This document shows, piece by piece, positions 7,833 through 14,410 of a DNA stretch of 36,970 bases. Origin of the DNA: an uncultured Flavobacteriales bacterium (GTDB lineage: Bacteria; Bacteroidota; Bacteroidia; Flavobacteriales_D; Sanyastnellaceae); contig CAJWIF010000009.1 of the NCBI GenBank assembly GCA_913041135.1, positions 1 through 36,970 of the forward strand. The letters run 5' to 3'. The translations under genes were made by a program, and so were the position numbers. The stretch's first letter is position 1, and every line of letters starts with the position of its first letter. Under the pieces are notes generated by a model. That model ran no database searches, was not told where the DNA came from, and saw only the letters and a list, made by a program, of their open reading frames with translations.

Positions 7833-8830
7833 ATTGGAAAAACCTTTTGAAATACACCGTGTTTCTAGGCGTTGGTGTGTTGCTTTTTTCATTGGCGTTT
7901 TCACTTGTTGATGACAAGGAAGCGTTGTGGGAAGCTATGCGCTCTGCCTCTTGGAGTGGCATTGGCATTTCTTTTTTGATGGGTTATTTGGCCATTGTGA
8001 GTCGCGGACTTCGCTGGGGAATGTTGCTTGAACCTCTTGGGCATCGTGCCAATGTCTACCATAGCATTCACTCTGTAGCGTTTGCTTATTTCGCCAATAC
8101 ATTCGTTCCGCGAAGCGGTGAACTGGCACGGTGTGCCGCTCTCAATCAGACGGATGATATTCCTGTAGATCAACTTTTCGGAACCGTCATCAGTGAGCGG
8201 GTTATTGATCTGATCTTTTTAATTCTGCTGACCGGAATCGCTGTAATTGGCAATCTCGATGCCTTTGCTGGGTTGTTGGAAAGTGCAGAATTACCGGCCC
8301 TTTCCGGGGCTTGGCCATTTGGTGTTGCGGCAGTTGTTGCCGTGGGTGTTTTATATAAATGGTGGGGAGTAATCGAAAAGTGGTCTCTCATTCAAAAGGC
8401 AAAGTTGTTTTTTAAGGGTGTCGCCGAAGGGTTGTTGAGTATCAAAAATATGCAGAGAAAAGGGGCGTTTTTGGCGCACTCATTTTTCATTTGGTTCATG
8501 TATTTCGGGATGGCTTGGGTCATTTTCAAAAGCATAGATGCCGTTGCTGAAATCACGGTGTTGCAAGCTATATTTATTATGGTAGCGGGAGGGTTTGGTA
8601 TGATCATACCAGCACCCGGTGGTATCGGAGCGTACCACGGAGCGGTCATGCTTGGTTTTGTCGCGCTGGGATACAATGAGGAGTTGGGGTTGGCCGTAGC
8701 GAATGTGATTTGGCTGACGCAAACCCTCATGATTGTATTTACCGGAGGGGTAGCATACTTGGCCTTGATGTGGTATCGCATTAAGAAGGACCGATTGACT
8801 GATTCAACCACGAAGACGTCCACATCATGA
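7829..8830 (+). CDS. YbhN/UPF0104-type integral membrane protein (LPG-synthase TM-like)
   Basis: This 333-residue protein of about seven to eight membrane helices belongs to the lysylphosphatidylglycerol synthase transmembrane family. Typical segments are [14 protein letters not shown] near residues 90-104 and [17 protein letters not shown] near 254-270. It has no soluble transferase domain. A role in lipid translocation or lipid-linked sugar handling is inferred from the family and from its position between panD and the heptose nucleotidyltransferase. It is translationally coupled at both ends by ATGA overlaps (start with the panD stop, stop with the rfaE2 start). It is much more like the family norm than the copy at 3080-4171. 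Confidence 0.88.
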   Translation: MNWKNLLKYTVFLGVGVLLFSLAFSLVDDKEALWEAMRSASWSGIGISFLMGYLAIVSRGLRWGMLLEPLGHRANVYHSIHSVAFAYFANTFVPRSGELARCAALNQTDDIPVDQLFGTVISERVIDLIFLILLTGIAVIGNLDAFAGLLESAELPALSGAWPFGVAAVVAVGVLYKWWGVIEKWSLIQKAKLFFKGVAEGLLSIKNMQRKGAFLAHSFFIWFMYFGMAWVIFKSIDAVAEITVLQAIFIMVAGGFGMIIPAPGGIGAYHGAVMLGFVALGYNEELGLAVANVIWLTQTLMIVFTGGVAYLALMWYRIKKDRLTDSTTKTSTS

Positions 8831-9336
8831 GTAAATCGTTTCCTCATAAGACGTTGCAAGCGGATCTTCAGATGATCAATGCATGGCGTGAAGCGGGAGA
8901 CACTATTGTGTTTACCAACGGTGTTTTTGATATTCTTCATGTGGGTCACGTCACGTATTTAGAAGCAGCTAAGAACCTGGGCCATCATTTGGTCGTGGGT
9001 TTGAATGGGGATGAGAGTGTTCGTCGTCTGAACAAAGCCCCCAACCGGCCGATTCATACAGAAGCGGATCGCAAGCGCGTTCTCCAAGGATTGCGTGCTG
9101 TGGACATGGTGTTGGTTTTTGAAAACGATACACCGTTGGAGTTGATTGCAGCCATCACACCCGATGTGTTGGTCAAGGGGGGTGATTACGATCCGGATTG
9201 CAATGACGCGAGTGATAAAACGTATATCGTCGGCTCCCACGAAGTCGTGGCTGCAGGAGGGCACGTTGCCGTGTTGCCATTTGTCCAAGGGCATTCCACA
9301 ACGAGCATCATAGAAAAAAGCCGGACTACATCGTAG
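8827..9336 (+). CDS. rfaE2: D-glycero-beta-D-manno-heptose 1-phosphate adenylyltransferase (stand-alone RfaE2 type)
   Basis: This 169-residue nucleotidyltransferase makes ADP-heptose for the LPS core from heptose 1-phosphate and ATP. Seen are the N-terminal TNGVFDILHVGH segment with the catalytic HVGH at 38-41, the RLNKAPNRPI nucleotide-binding stretch, and a terminal HSTTSIIEK helix like the ISTT motif of the family. The length fits the free-standing C-terminal half of HldE; the kinase half (RfaE1) is not fused or adjacent. It overlaps the preceding gene by ATGA and ends inside a terminator stem. A related glycerol-3-phosphate cytidylyltransferase-like role is the main alternative. Confidence 0.88.
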   Translation: MSKSFPHKTLQADLQMINAWREAGDTIVFTNGVFDILHVGHVTYLEAAKNLGHHLVVGLNGDESVRRLNKAPNRPIHTEADRKRVLQGLRAVDMVLVFENDTPLELIAAITPDVLVKGGDYDPDCNDASDKTYIVGSHEVVAAGGHVAVLPFVQGHSTTSIIEKSRTTS

Positions 9337-9349
9337 TGCCGGCTTTTTC
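9314..9349. terminator. Symmetric intrinsic terminator between rfaE2 and accC
   Basis: A run of six A and GCCGG (9315-9324) pairs with CCGGC and five T (9339-9348), with an inner ACTAC/GTAGT stem around a 3-base loop and one bulged G. The A and T runs on either side give it a U-tract in both directions, so it can end both the plus-strand panD operon and the minus-strand acc operon. The rfaE2 stop codon (9334-9336) lies in the inner stem. Confidence 0.85.
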
Positions 9350-9378
9350 TTTTGTTTGATCGCTTCCTTGAAAGAACG

Positions 9379-10713
9379 TTAGACCGTCTCTTCCTCCATG
9401 AATTTGGTGGTAAAGTCTCCGCTCTTAAATCGCGGGTGTCGCATCAGCCTCTGGTGGAATGGAATGGTCGTTTTCACGCCTTCAATGATGTACTCATCCA
9501 ATGCGCGCTGCATCTTCTTGATGGCTTCATCACGTGTTTGAGCTACCACAATCAATTTAGAGATCATGCTGTCGTAGTAAGGCGGAATCTGATATCCCGC
9601 ATAAACATGCGTGTCGAGACGGACACCATGGCCTCCAGGAGCGTGATACACGTTGATTGTGCCGGGGCAAGGAGCGAAGTTTTTATCCGGATCCTCTGCG
9701 TTAATCCGACACTGGATGGCGTGCATTTTAGGATAGTGATTCTTTCCACTGATGTTTTCACCGGCAGCCAACTTGATCTGTTCTTTGACCAAGTCGTAGC
9801 TCACGACTTCTTCTGTAATGGTGTGCTCTACTTGAATCCGAGTGTTCATTTCCATAAAATAGAAATCCCGATGGGCATCCACTAAAAACTCCACCGTTCC
9901 AACACCCTCATACTTCACCGCCTCGGCCGCTTTGATTGCAGCGGTTCCCATTTCCTCACGAAGTTCGTCAGTCATGAAAGGCGAAGGAGTTTCCTCCACG
10001 AGTTTCTGGTGACGCCGTTGTATGGAGCAATCGCGCTCTGAGAGATGACAAGCCTTCCCTCGTTGGTCCGAGGCAATCTGAATCTCAATGTGACGTGGTT
10101 CTTCAACGAACTTCTCCATGTACATGCCATCGTTGCCAAAAGCAGCTCCAGCTTCTCGTCGAGTAGATTCCCACCCTTCCTCTAAGCCGGGCTCATCATG
10201 ACAAACCTGCATCCCCTTCCCGCCACCACCGGCAGTGGCTTTGAGCATCACAGGATAGCCGATTTCGATAGCACATGACTTGGCATCGTCTAAGCTTTCC
10301 AGAATCCCGATATTACCCGGAATCGTAGGTACCCCCGCTTTTTTCATGGTCTCTTTGGCCGAAGCCTTGTCCCCCATGGCCTCAATCATCTCAGGACTTG
10401 CGCCAATGAACTTGATATTGTTTTCGGCACAAATGCGCGAGAAATTGGCGTTTTCAGAGAGGAATCCATATCCAGGATGGATCGCATCCGCATTGGTTAT
10501 TTCTGCAGCGGCGATGATTCTAGGGATGTCCAAATAGGACTCGGAGCTCTTGGGAGGCCCGATGCAAACAGCTTCATCAGCAAACCGAACGTGCAGGCTG
10601 TCGGCATCAGCAGTCGAGTAAACAGCGACTGTTTTAATGCCCATTTCCTTACAAGTCCGAATCACGCGGAGTGCAATTTCCCCGCGATTGGCAATTAGTA
10701 TTTTCTTGAACAT
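9379..10713 (-). CDS. accC: Acetyl-CoA carboxylase, biotin carboxylase subunit
   Basis: This 444-residue ATP-grasp enzyme carboxylates the biotin on AccB with ATP and bicarbonate, the first half-reaction of malonyl-CoA formation. Typical features are the N-terminal [14 protein letters not shown], the ATP-binding glycine-rich [12 protein letters not shown] near 160-171, [17 protein letters not shown], and the metal/catalytic block around [13 protein letters not shown]. The ATG at 10713 is chosen because the family starts with MFKK. A TTG 15 bases upstream overlaps the accB stop but is unlikely. It is 11 bases downstream of accB in the same operon and ends at the shared terminator at 9314-9349. 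Confidence 0.96.
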   Translation of the reverse strand: MFKKILIANRGEIALRVIRTCKEMGIKTVAVYSTADADSLHVRFADEAVCIGPPKSSESYLDIPRIIAAAEITNADAIHPGYGFLSENANFSRICAENNIKFIGASPEMIEAMGDKASAKETMKKAGVPTIPGNIGILESLDDAKSCAIEIGYPVMLKATAGGGGKGMQVCHDEPGLEEGWESTRREAGAAFGNDGMYMEKFVEEPRHIEIQIASDQRGKACHLSERDCSIQRRHQKLVEETPSPFMTDELREEMGTAAIKAAEAVKYEGVGTVEFLVDAHRDFYFMEMNTRIQVEHTITEEVVSYDLVKEQIKLAAGENISGKNHYPKMHAIQCRINAEDPDKNFAPCPGTINVYHAPGGHGVRLDTHVYAGYQIPPYYDSMISKLIVVAQTRDEAIKKMQRALDEYIIEGVKTTIPFHQRLMRHPRFKSGDFTTKFMEEETV

Positions 10714-10724
10714 GGTGCTCGAGA

Positions 10725-11213
10725 TCAAGCAGGATCAACCAAAAACAATGGTTGATCGTATTCTACAGGTGAGTTGTCGTCGACCAGAATCTTGACAATT
10801 TTACCGGTCATTTCAGATTCGATTTCGTTGAAGAGCTTCATCGCTTCAATGACGCAAAGGACATCCCCCACTTTGACGGATTGTCCAACCTCGACAAAGG
10901 CATCCTTATCAGGTGCAGATCGACGGTAGAACGTACCTATCATTGGAGATTTGACGGTGATGTAGTTTTCCAGTTGCTTTTCTTCAGCACTCTGTTCTGC
11001 AACAGCTGCAACAGCTGCAGGTTGAGGCGCCTGCATTACAGGGGCCATTGAAAGGGGGACTTGCATCAGAGCCTCTGCTTGCGCAGCCTCTCCTTTGCGC
11101 TTTGGCAATGGAGACTTGATCGTGATTTTGAAGTCCTGCTTCTCGATTTCGACTTCAGTTACACCCGCCTTAGCGATGAACTTGATGAGATCTTGAATTT
11201 CGTTAATGGTCAT
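10725..11213 (-). CDS. accB: Acetyl-CoA carboxylase, biotin carboxyl carrier protein
   Basis: This 162-residue biotin carrier has a helical N-terminal region, an Ala/Pro/Gln-rich flexible linker (about residues 45-80), and a biotinyl domain with the attachment motif EAMKLFNEI, biotinyl-Lys126. It works with AccC to the left. It starts 64 bases after the fabH stop with no terminator between them, so fabH, accB and accC are probably one transcript. No convincing -7 box was found directly upstream. Confidence 0.96.
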   Translation of the reverse strand: MTINEIQDLIKFIAKAGVTEVEIEKQDFKITIKSPLPKRKGEAAQAEALMQVPLSMAPVMQAPQPAAVAAVAEQSAEEKQLENYITVKSPMIGTFYRRSAPDKDAFVEVGQSVKVGDVLCVIEAMKLFNEIESEMTGKIVKILVDDNSPVEYDQPLFLVDPA

Positions 11214-11277
11214 TTTCAGACGATTTAAGAGACTAATTTAGGTAGGAAAAGTTGGGAAAGTGCAACAGTTGATTGCG

Positions 11278-12273
11278 TCAATCCTTGTTGGGCGTGTCAT
11301 ACGCCCACGTTAAATACACGGCACCCCAAGTAAATCCGCCACCAAAGGCAGCAAGTATGATGTTGTCACCCTTCTTAAATTTACTTTCCCAGTCTCGGAT
11401 ACAGAGTGGGATGGTGGCGGCAGTGGTGTTGCCGTATTTCTGTATGTTGATGGTCACTTTTTCGCGGGGCAGTCCCATGCGGCGTTGTGTGGCATCGATG
11501 ATGCGCAAATTGGCTTGGTGTGGAACAAGCCAAGCGACGTCATCAGCGGCGAGTTTGTTGCGTTGCATGATTTCGTAGCTGACGTCAGCCATTCCTTTCA
11601 CGGCAGCCTTGAAAACGGGCTGGCCATCTTGATAAATCACGTGGTCCTTCGCGTCAACAGTAGCGTGTGTGGGGGGATGAAGAGACCCGCCCGCTCGTTG
11701 GCGTAACATCTGAGCTCCGGCTCCGTCGACATGCAGCTTATGGTCGATGACTCCATGCGTTTCTGAAGGCTCTAAGAGCACTGCTCCTGCACCGTCGCCG
11801 AAAAGAATGCACGTAGTACGGTCCGTGTAATCGACGATTGCACTCATTTTGTCAGCGCCAACGACGATGACTTTTTTGTACCGGCCGGTTTCAACAAACT
11901 GAGCTCCCGTGGTTAGCGCAAAGATGAATCCCGAACACGCAGCACTCAAATCGTACCCCCAAGAGTTGACCGCTCCAACCTTATCTGCTATGAGGTTTGC
12001 CGTTGCCGGAAAATGCATGTCAGCCGTGACGGTCGCAACGATAATCAAGTCGATTTCAGTCGCGTCTATACCGCGTTTTTTGAGAAGTTCCTTTACGGCT
12101 TCTGCCCCCATATCCGAAGTGGCTAGTTTGGGGTCCTTAAGAATGCGTCGCTCTTCAATGCCCGTGCGGGAACGAATCCATTCGTCGTTGGTATCGACCA
12201 TGGTTTCCAAATCCGCATTGGTTAGTTTGTCCTCTGGCAAATACCCAGCAACGGCAGTTATGGCAGCATGCAT
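11278..12273 (-). CDS. fabH: 3-oxoacyl-ACP synthase III
   Basis: FabH condenses acetyl-CoA (or branched acyl-CoA) with malonyl-ACP to start fatty-acid synthesis. The 331-residue protein has the Cys-His-Asn triad at C113 (SAACSGF), H252 (VPHQANLRI) and N282 (KYGNTTAA), plus the usual WIRSRTGI near residues 32-39 and the GDGAGA segment at 159-164. The ATG at 12273 fits the family start. A longer frame to 12339 would run through the putative promoter. The terminator after rpmF separates it from the upstream genes, while accB and accC follow, so carboxylation and initiation genes are co-expressed. Confidence 0.95.
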   Translation of the reverse strand: MHAAITAVAGYLPEDKLTNADLETMVDTNDEWIRSRTGIEERRILKDPKLATSDMGAEAVKELLKKRGIDATEIDLIIVATVTADMHFPATANLIADKVGAVNSWGYDLSAACSGFIFALTTGAQFVETGRYKKVIVVGADKMSAIVDYTDRTTCILFGDGAGAVLLEPSETHGVIDHKLHVDGAGAQMLRQRAGGSLHPPTHATVDAKDHVIYQDGQPVFKAAVKGMADVSYEIMQRNKLAADDVAWLVPHQANLRIIDATQRRMGLPREKVTINIQKYGNTTAATIPLCIRDWESKFKKGDNIILAAFGGGFTWGAVYLTWAYDTPNKD

Positions 12274-12303
12274 GTTGATCAGTTTCGTAATGGAAATAGC
12301 GAG

Positions 12304-12311
12304 TAAAGATA
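12304..12311 (-). promoter_or_regulatory. Possible -7 box TATCTTTA for fabH-accB-accC
   Basis: There is one mismatch to TAnnTTTG, and the box ends 30 bases before the fabH ATG. The -33 match is weak. A promoter is expected here because an intrinsic terminator lies upstream at 12385-12415. Confidence 0.35.
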
Positions 12312-12384
12312 GAATGTGACTTGATGTCAGAAACAACAAGTTTTCCCATATCGCAGTGGATTACTGTGGAAGGAATGTCTTTTT

Positions 12385-12415
12385 AAGAAAAAAGGGAAGC
12401 CTGGGCTTCCCTTTT
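12385..12415 (-). terminator. Intrinsic terminator after rpmF
   Basis: An 11-bp perfect stem (AAAAGGGAAGC / GCTTCCCTTTT, plus positions 12390-12400 and 12405-12415) closes on a 4-base loop. Read on the minus strand it is followed by a T-rich tract (TTTTTTCTT). It lies 40 bases after the rpmF stop and ends the DUF177-rpmF transcript before fabH. Confidence 0.85.
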
Positions 12416-12455
12416 CAGACGCACAATGCGCCATCAAATTCAATATGTAGTGAAA

Positions 12456-12644
12456 TCAGGCCTCGGCCTTCTCCATTACAATTTTTCCTTTGTAATACAA
12501 TTTGCCTTCATGCCAGTGGGCACGATGAAACAAGTGAGGCTGTCCAGTAGTAGGACATGTAGCCACAGTGGGTGCGGTCAACGAATCGTGCGTACGTCGC
12601 TTTCGAGTCCGTGACTTACTTTGACGTCTTTTAGGATGTGCCAT
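12456..12644 (-). CDS. rpmF: 50S ribosomal protein L32
   Basis: This 62-residue basic protein starts [19 protein letters not shown] and contains the family's [17 protein letters not shown] segment. It is a structural protein of the large ribosomal subunit. Only one cysteine (C30) is present, so the four-cysteine zinc form of L32 is not represented. It sits 9 bases after the DUF177 gene, the pairing seen across bacteria, and is followed by its own terminator. Confidence 0.96.
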   Translation of the reverse strand: MAHPKRRQSKSRTRKRRTHDSLTAPTVATCPTTGQPHLFHRAHWHEGKLYYKGKIVMEKAEA

Positions 12645-12653
12645 GAGAAATGG

Positions 12654-13178
12654 TTATTTCAAGTCTTTCAATGCGTTCCAACGAGGATCAATTGCATCGT
12701 TTCCATCATCAGTTCCTTTTTCGTCCTTCCTACTAGATTGAGCTAAATGATCAACCATTGTGGGATCGCATGCTTCCAAATCAGGGTGAACCCGTCTGAA
12801 AGGCAAGCACAAATGAATCCATTCGAAAACCGGTTGCGCAAGGTTTAATTCATGCAATTCCGGTCCTAAGGTCCAAATGTCATTCTCCAAGTCGGTTTGT
12901 CCTCCGAGTTGTACGATTAAACGCTCTTGAAAAGTCAAGGGCAGTTCAAGGTCCGAAAGACAGCGGTCGCATGGGAGCTGGCAAAGTCCCTGGAAATTCA
13001 CGTGGCAATCTAATCCATTGCCTAATTTATCCAGTACAACATTCACCATCCCCTCTGCTTTGGAGATTTCTGAAAAAGGAAAAGAATCAAAGAACGAGGC
13101 ATCCACCTCCATCTGAAATTCGTGTTTTCCAGGCTTCAATCCCACGAAGGGTATTCGAAAAGGTGCCAAGTGGTCCAC
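12654..13178 (-). CDS. DUF177 (YceD-like) protein linked to rpmF
   Basis: YceD/DUF177 proteins are conserved partners of rpmF; the family has been linked to 23S rRNA or ribosome accumulation in plants and bacteria, but the exact activity is unsettled. This copy shows the family opening FRIPFVGLKPGKHEFQ, a CQLPCDRCL cysteine motif, and an acidic tail (DEKGTDDGNDAIDPRW). I choose the GTG at 13178 (174 residues): it places the FVGLKPGKH motif about 10 residues in, as usual, and it lies downstream of an excellent promoter at 13202-13233. The ATG at 13232 would start within or above that promoter. The gene runs 9 bases ahead of rpmF. Confidence 0.85.
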   Translation of the reverse strand: MDHLAPFRIPFVGLKPGKHEFQMEVDASFFDSFPFSEISKAEGMVNVVLDKLGNGLDCHVNFQGLCQLPCDRCLSDLELPLTFQERLIVQLGGQTDLENDIWTLGPELHELNLAQPVFEWIHLCLPFRRVHPDLEACDPTMVDHLAQSSRKDEKGTDDGNDAIDPRWNALKDLK

Positions 13179-13201
13179 GGGACTCCAGATTTTGGGGAGT
13201 G

Positions 13202-13233
13202 CAAAGGTACGTTGCACAAGTCGATTCAGCAAA
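13202..13233 (-). promoter_or_regulatory. Bacteroidota-type promoter (TTTG-N20-TACCTTTG) of DUF177-rpmF
   Basis: The -33 element TTTG (13233-13230) and the -7 element TACCTTTG (13209-13202) both match consensus exactly with 20 bases between them. It is the best promoter in the window. Transcription would start near 13196, after the upstream ATG at 13232 and before the GTG at 13178. Confidence 0.75.
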
Positions 13234-13275
13234 TTCTTGAGGCAATCCCTTCAGACGCGAGTTGAATCGAGGGGC

Positions 13276-14358
13276 TTACCGGCGATCACGGTCGTCATCC
13301 CGCCGGTTTTTAGGCTGAATGGGAAGCGGGTCGGCGCCATATGTGCGGAATTCTTGACGGTTGCTCCGGATATCGCGCGCTAGAAAAATAGCGGCTCGCA
13401 TCGAATCGCCCGAGGCTGTTCCTTTTCCAGCAATGTCAAAGCCGGTACCGTGATCAGGGCTCGTTCTTACTACAGGAAGTCCCGCGGTATAGTTGACGCC
13501 TTGTCCAAAGCTCATGGCTTTGAAAGGAGCAAGTCCTTGGTCGTGATACATGGCGAGGCCGCCGTCGAATTGACGGTGTGCACCCGAGCCGAAAAACCCA
13601 TCTGCGGCATACGGACCCATCACAAGCTTCCCAGAATCACTCAACTCACGCACGGCGGGTGCGATTATCTGATTCTCCTCGTCTCCCATCAAGCCATTGT
13701 CACTGGCATGCGGATTTAGGCCAAGGATCGCAATGCGTGGATTGGGTATGCCAAAATCCTTCAGCAATGCATCGTGCATTAGGTTCGCTTTTTTGACAAT
13801 CAAATCACTTTTTAATGCTGAGGAGACATCCTTTAGTGCGATGTGTCCTGTGCATACACCCACGCGTAAATCGCCAGCAACGAGAAGCATGAGGACTTCG
13901 TCTACGTTGGCGATGTTGGCTAAATATTCCGTGTGACCAGGGAACTCAAATGCGCTTTTGCGCATCGCTTCTTTGTGGATGGGGGCTGTGACCAAGACTT
14001 CCACCTTCGTTGCGGCCAAATCCTGGACGACATGATCCAATGATGCCATGGCGAATCCACCGGCCTCCGCAGTCACATTCCCCCAATCCAAAGTCCATGG
14101 ATCAGGTTGGATTGAGACCACATTGAGCTGGTCTTTTTTCGCGGCTTCAGCGTTCTCGACCATCGCCCATGGCAGGGTTCTTTCGAGTCCGGTTATTTCA
14201 AGAGCGGCTTCAACCAAATTCTTGGTTGCGTATAAAACAGGAGTCGCCTCTTGGAACATCCGTTCATCTTGAAACGTACGAACGATGGCTTCAATTCCGA
14301 TGCCATTGGGATCGCCGGCGCTAAATCCGACGAGCGTTGGGTTTTTTTTAGATACCAT
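13276..14358 (-). CDS. pdxA: 4-hydroxythreonine-4-phosphate dehydrogenase
   Basis: PdxA oxidises 4-phosphohydroxy-L-threonine with NAD in the DXP-dependent route to pyridoxal phosphate. The 360-residue protein has the GDPNGIGIE opening, the metal-binding histidines in TAPIHKEAM and FPGHTEYL, and the C-terminal YHDQGLAPFKAM block with its metal-ligand His. The ATG at 14358 is preferred over a TTG at 14370, which lies inside a TACCTTTG promoter box. It ends 97 bases before the DUF177 start, a gap that holds the DUF177 promoter. The tail after the conserved domain is Arg/Asp-rich (NRRDDDRDRR). Confidence 0.95.
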   Translation of the reverse strand: MVSKKNPTLVGFSAGDPNGIGIEAIVRTFQDERMFQEATPVLYATKNLVEAALEITGLERTLPWAMVENAEAAKKDQLNVVSIQPDPWTLDWGNVTAEAGGFAMASLDHVVQDLAATKVEVLVTAPIHKEAMRKSAFEFPGHTEYLANIANVDEVLMLLVAGDLRVGVCTGHIALKDVSSALKSDLIVKKANLMHDALLKDFGIPNPRIAILGLNPHASDNGLMGDEENQIIAPAVRELSDSGKLVMGPYAADGFFGSGAHRQFDGGLAMYHDQGLAPFKAMSFGQGVNYTAGLPVVRTSPDHGTGFDIAGKGTASGDSMRAAIFLARDIRSNRQEFRTYGADPLPIQPKNRRDDDRDRR

Positions 14359-14367
14359 TTGCAAGGA

Positions 14368-14375
14368 CAAAGGTA
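14368..14375 (-). promoter_or_regulatory. -7 box TACCTTTG of pdxA
   Basis: This is an exact TAnnTTTG match ending 9 bases before the pdxA ATG. The -33 position shows only TTAG at 18 bases. It excludes the in-frame TTG at 14370 as a start. Confidence 0.5.
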
Positions 14376-14410
14376 ACGGATGCTTTGCATGTCCTAACTT
14401 GCAGGAGCGG

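Noticed and set aside
8392-8949. 185-residue minus-strand open frame
   Set aside because: It is antisense to the YbhN-like gene and the rfaE2 start, and reads as reverse-complement hydrophobic codons.
9352-9885. 177-residue plus-strand open frame after the terminator
   Set aside because: It is antisense to accC and follows a terminator with no promoter of its own.
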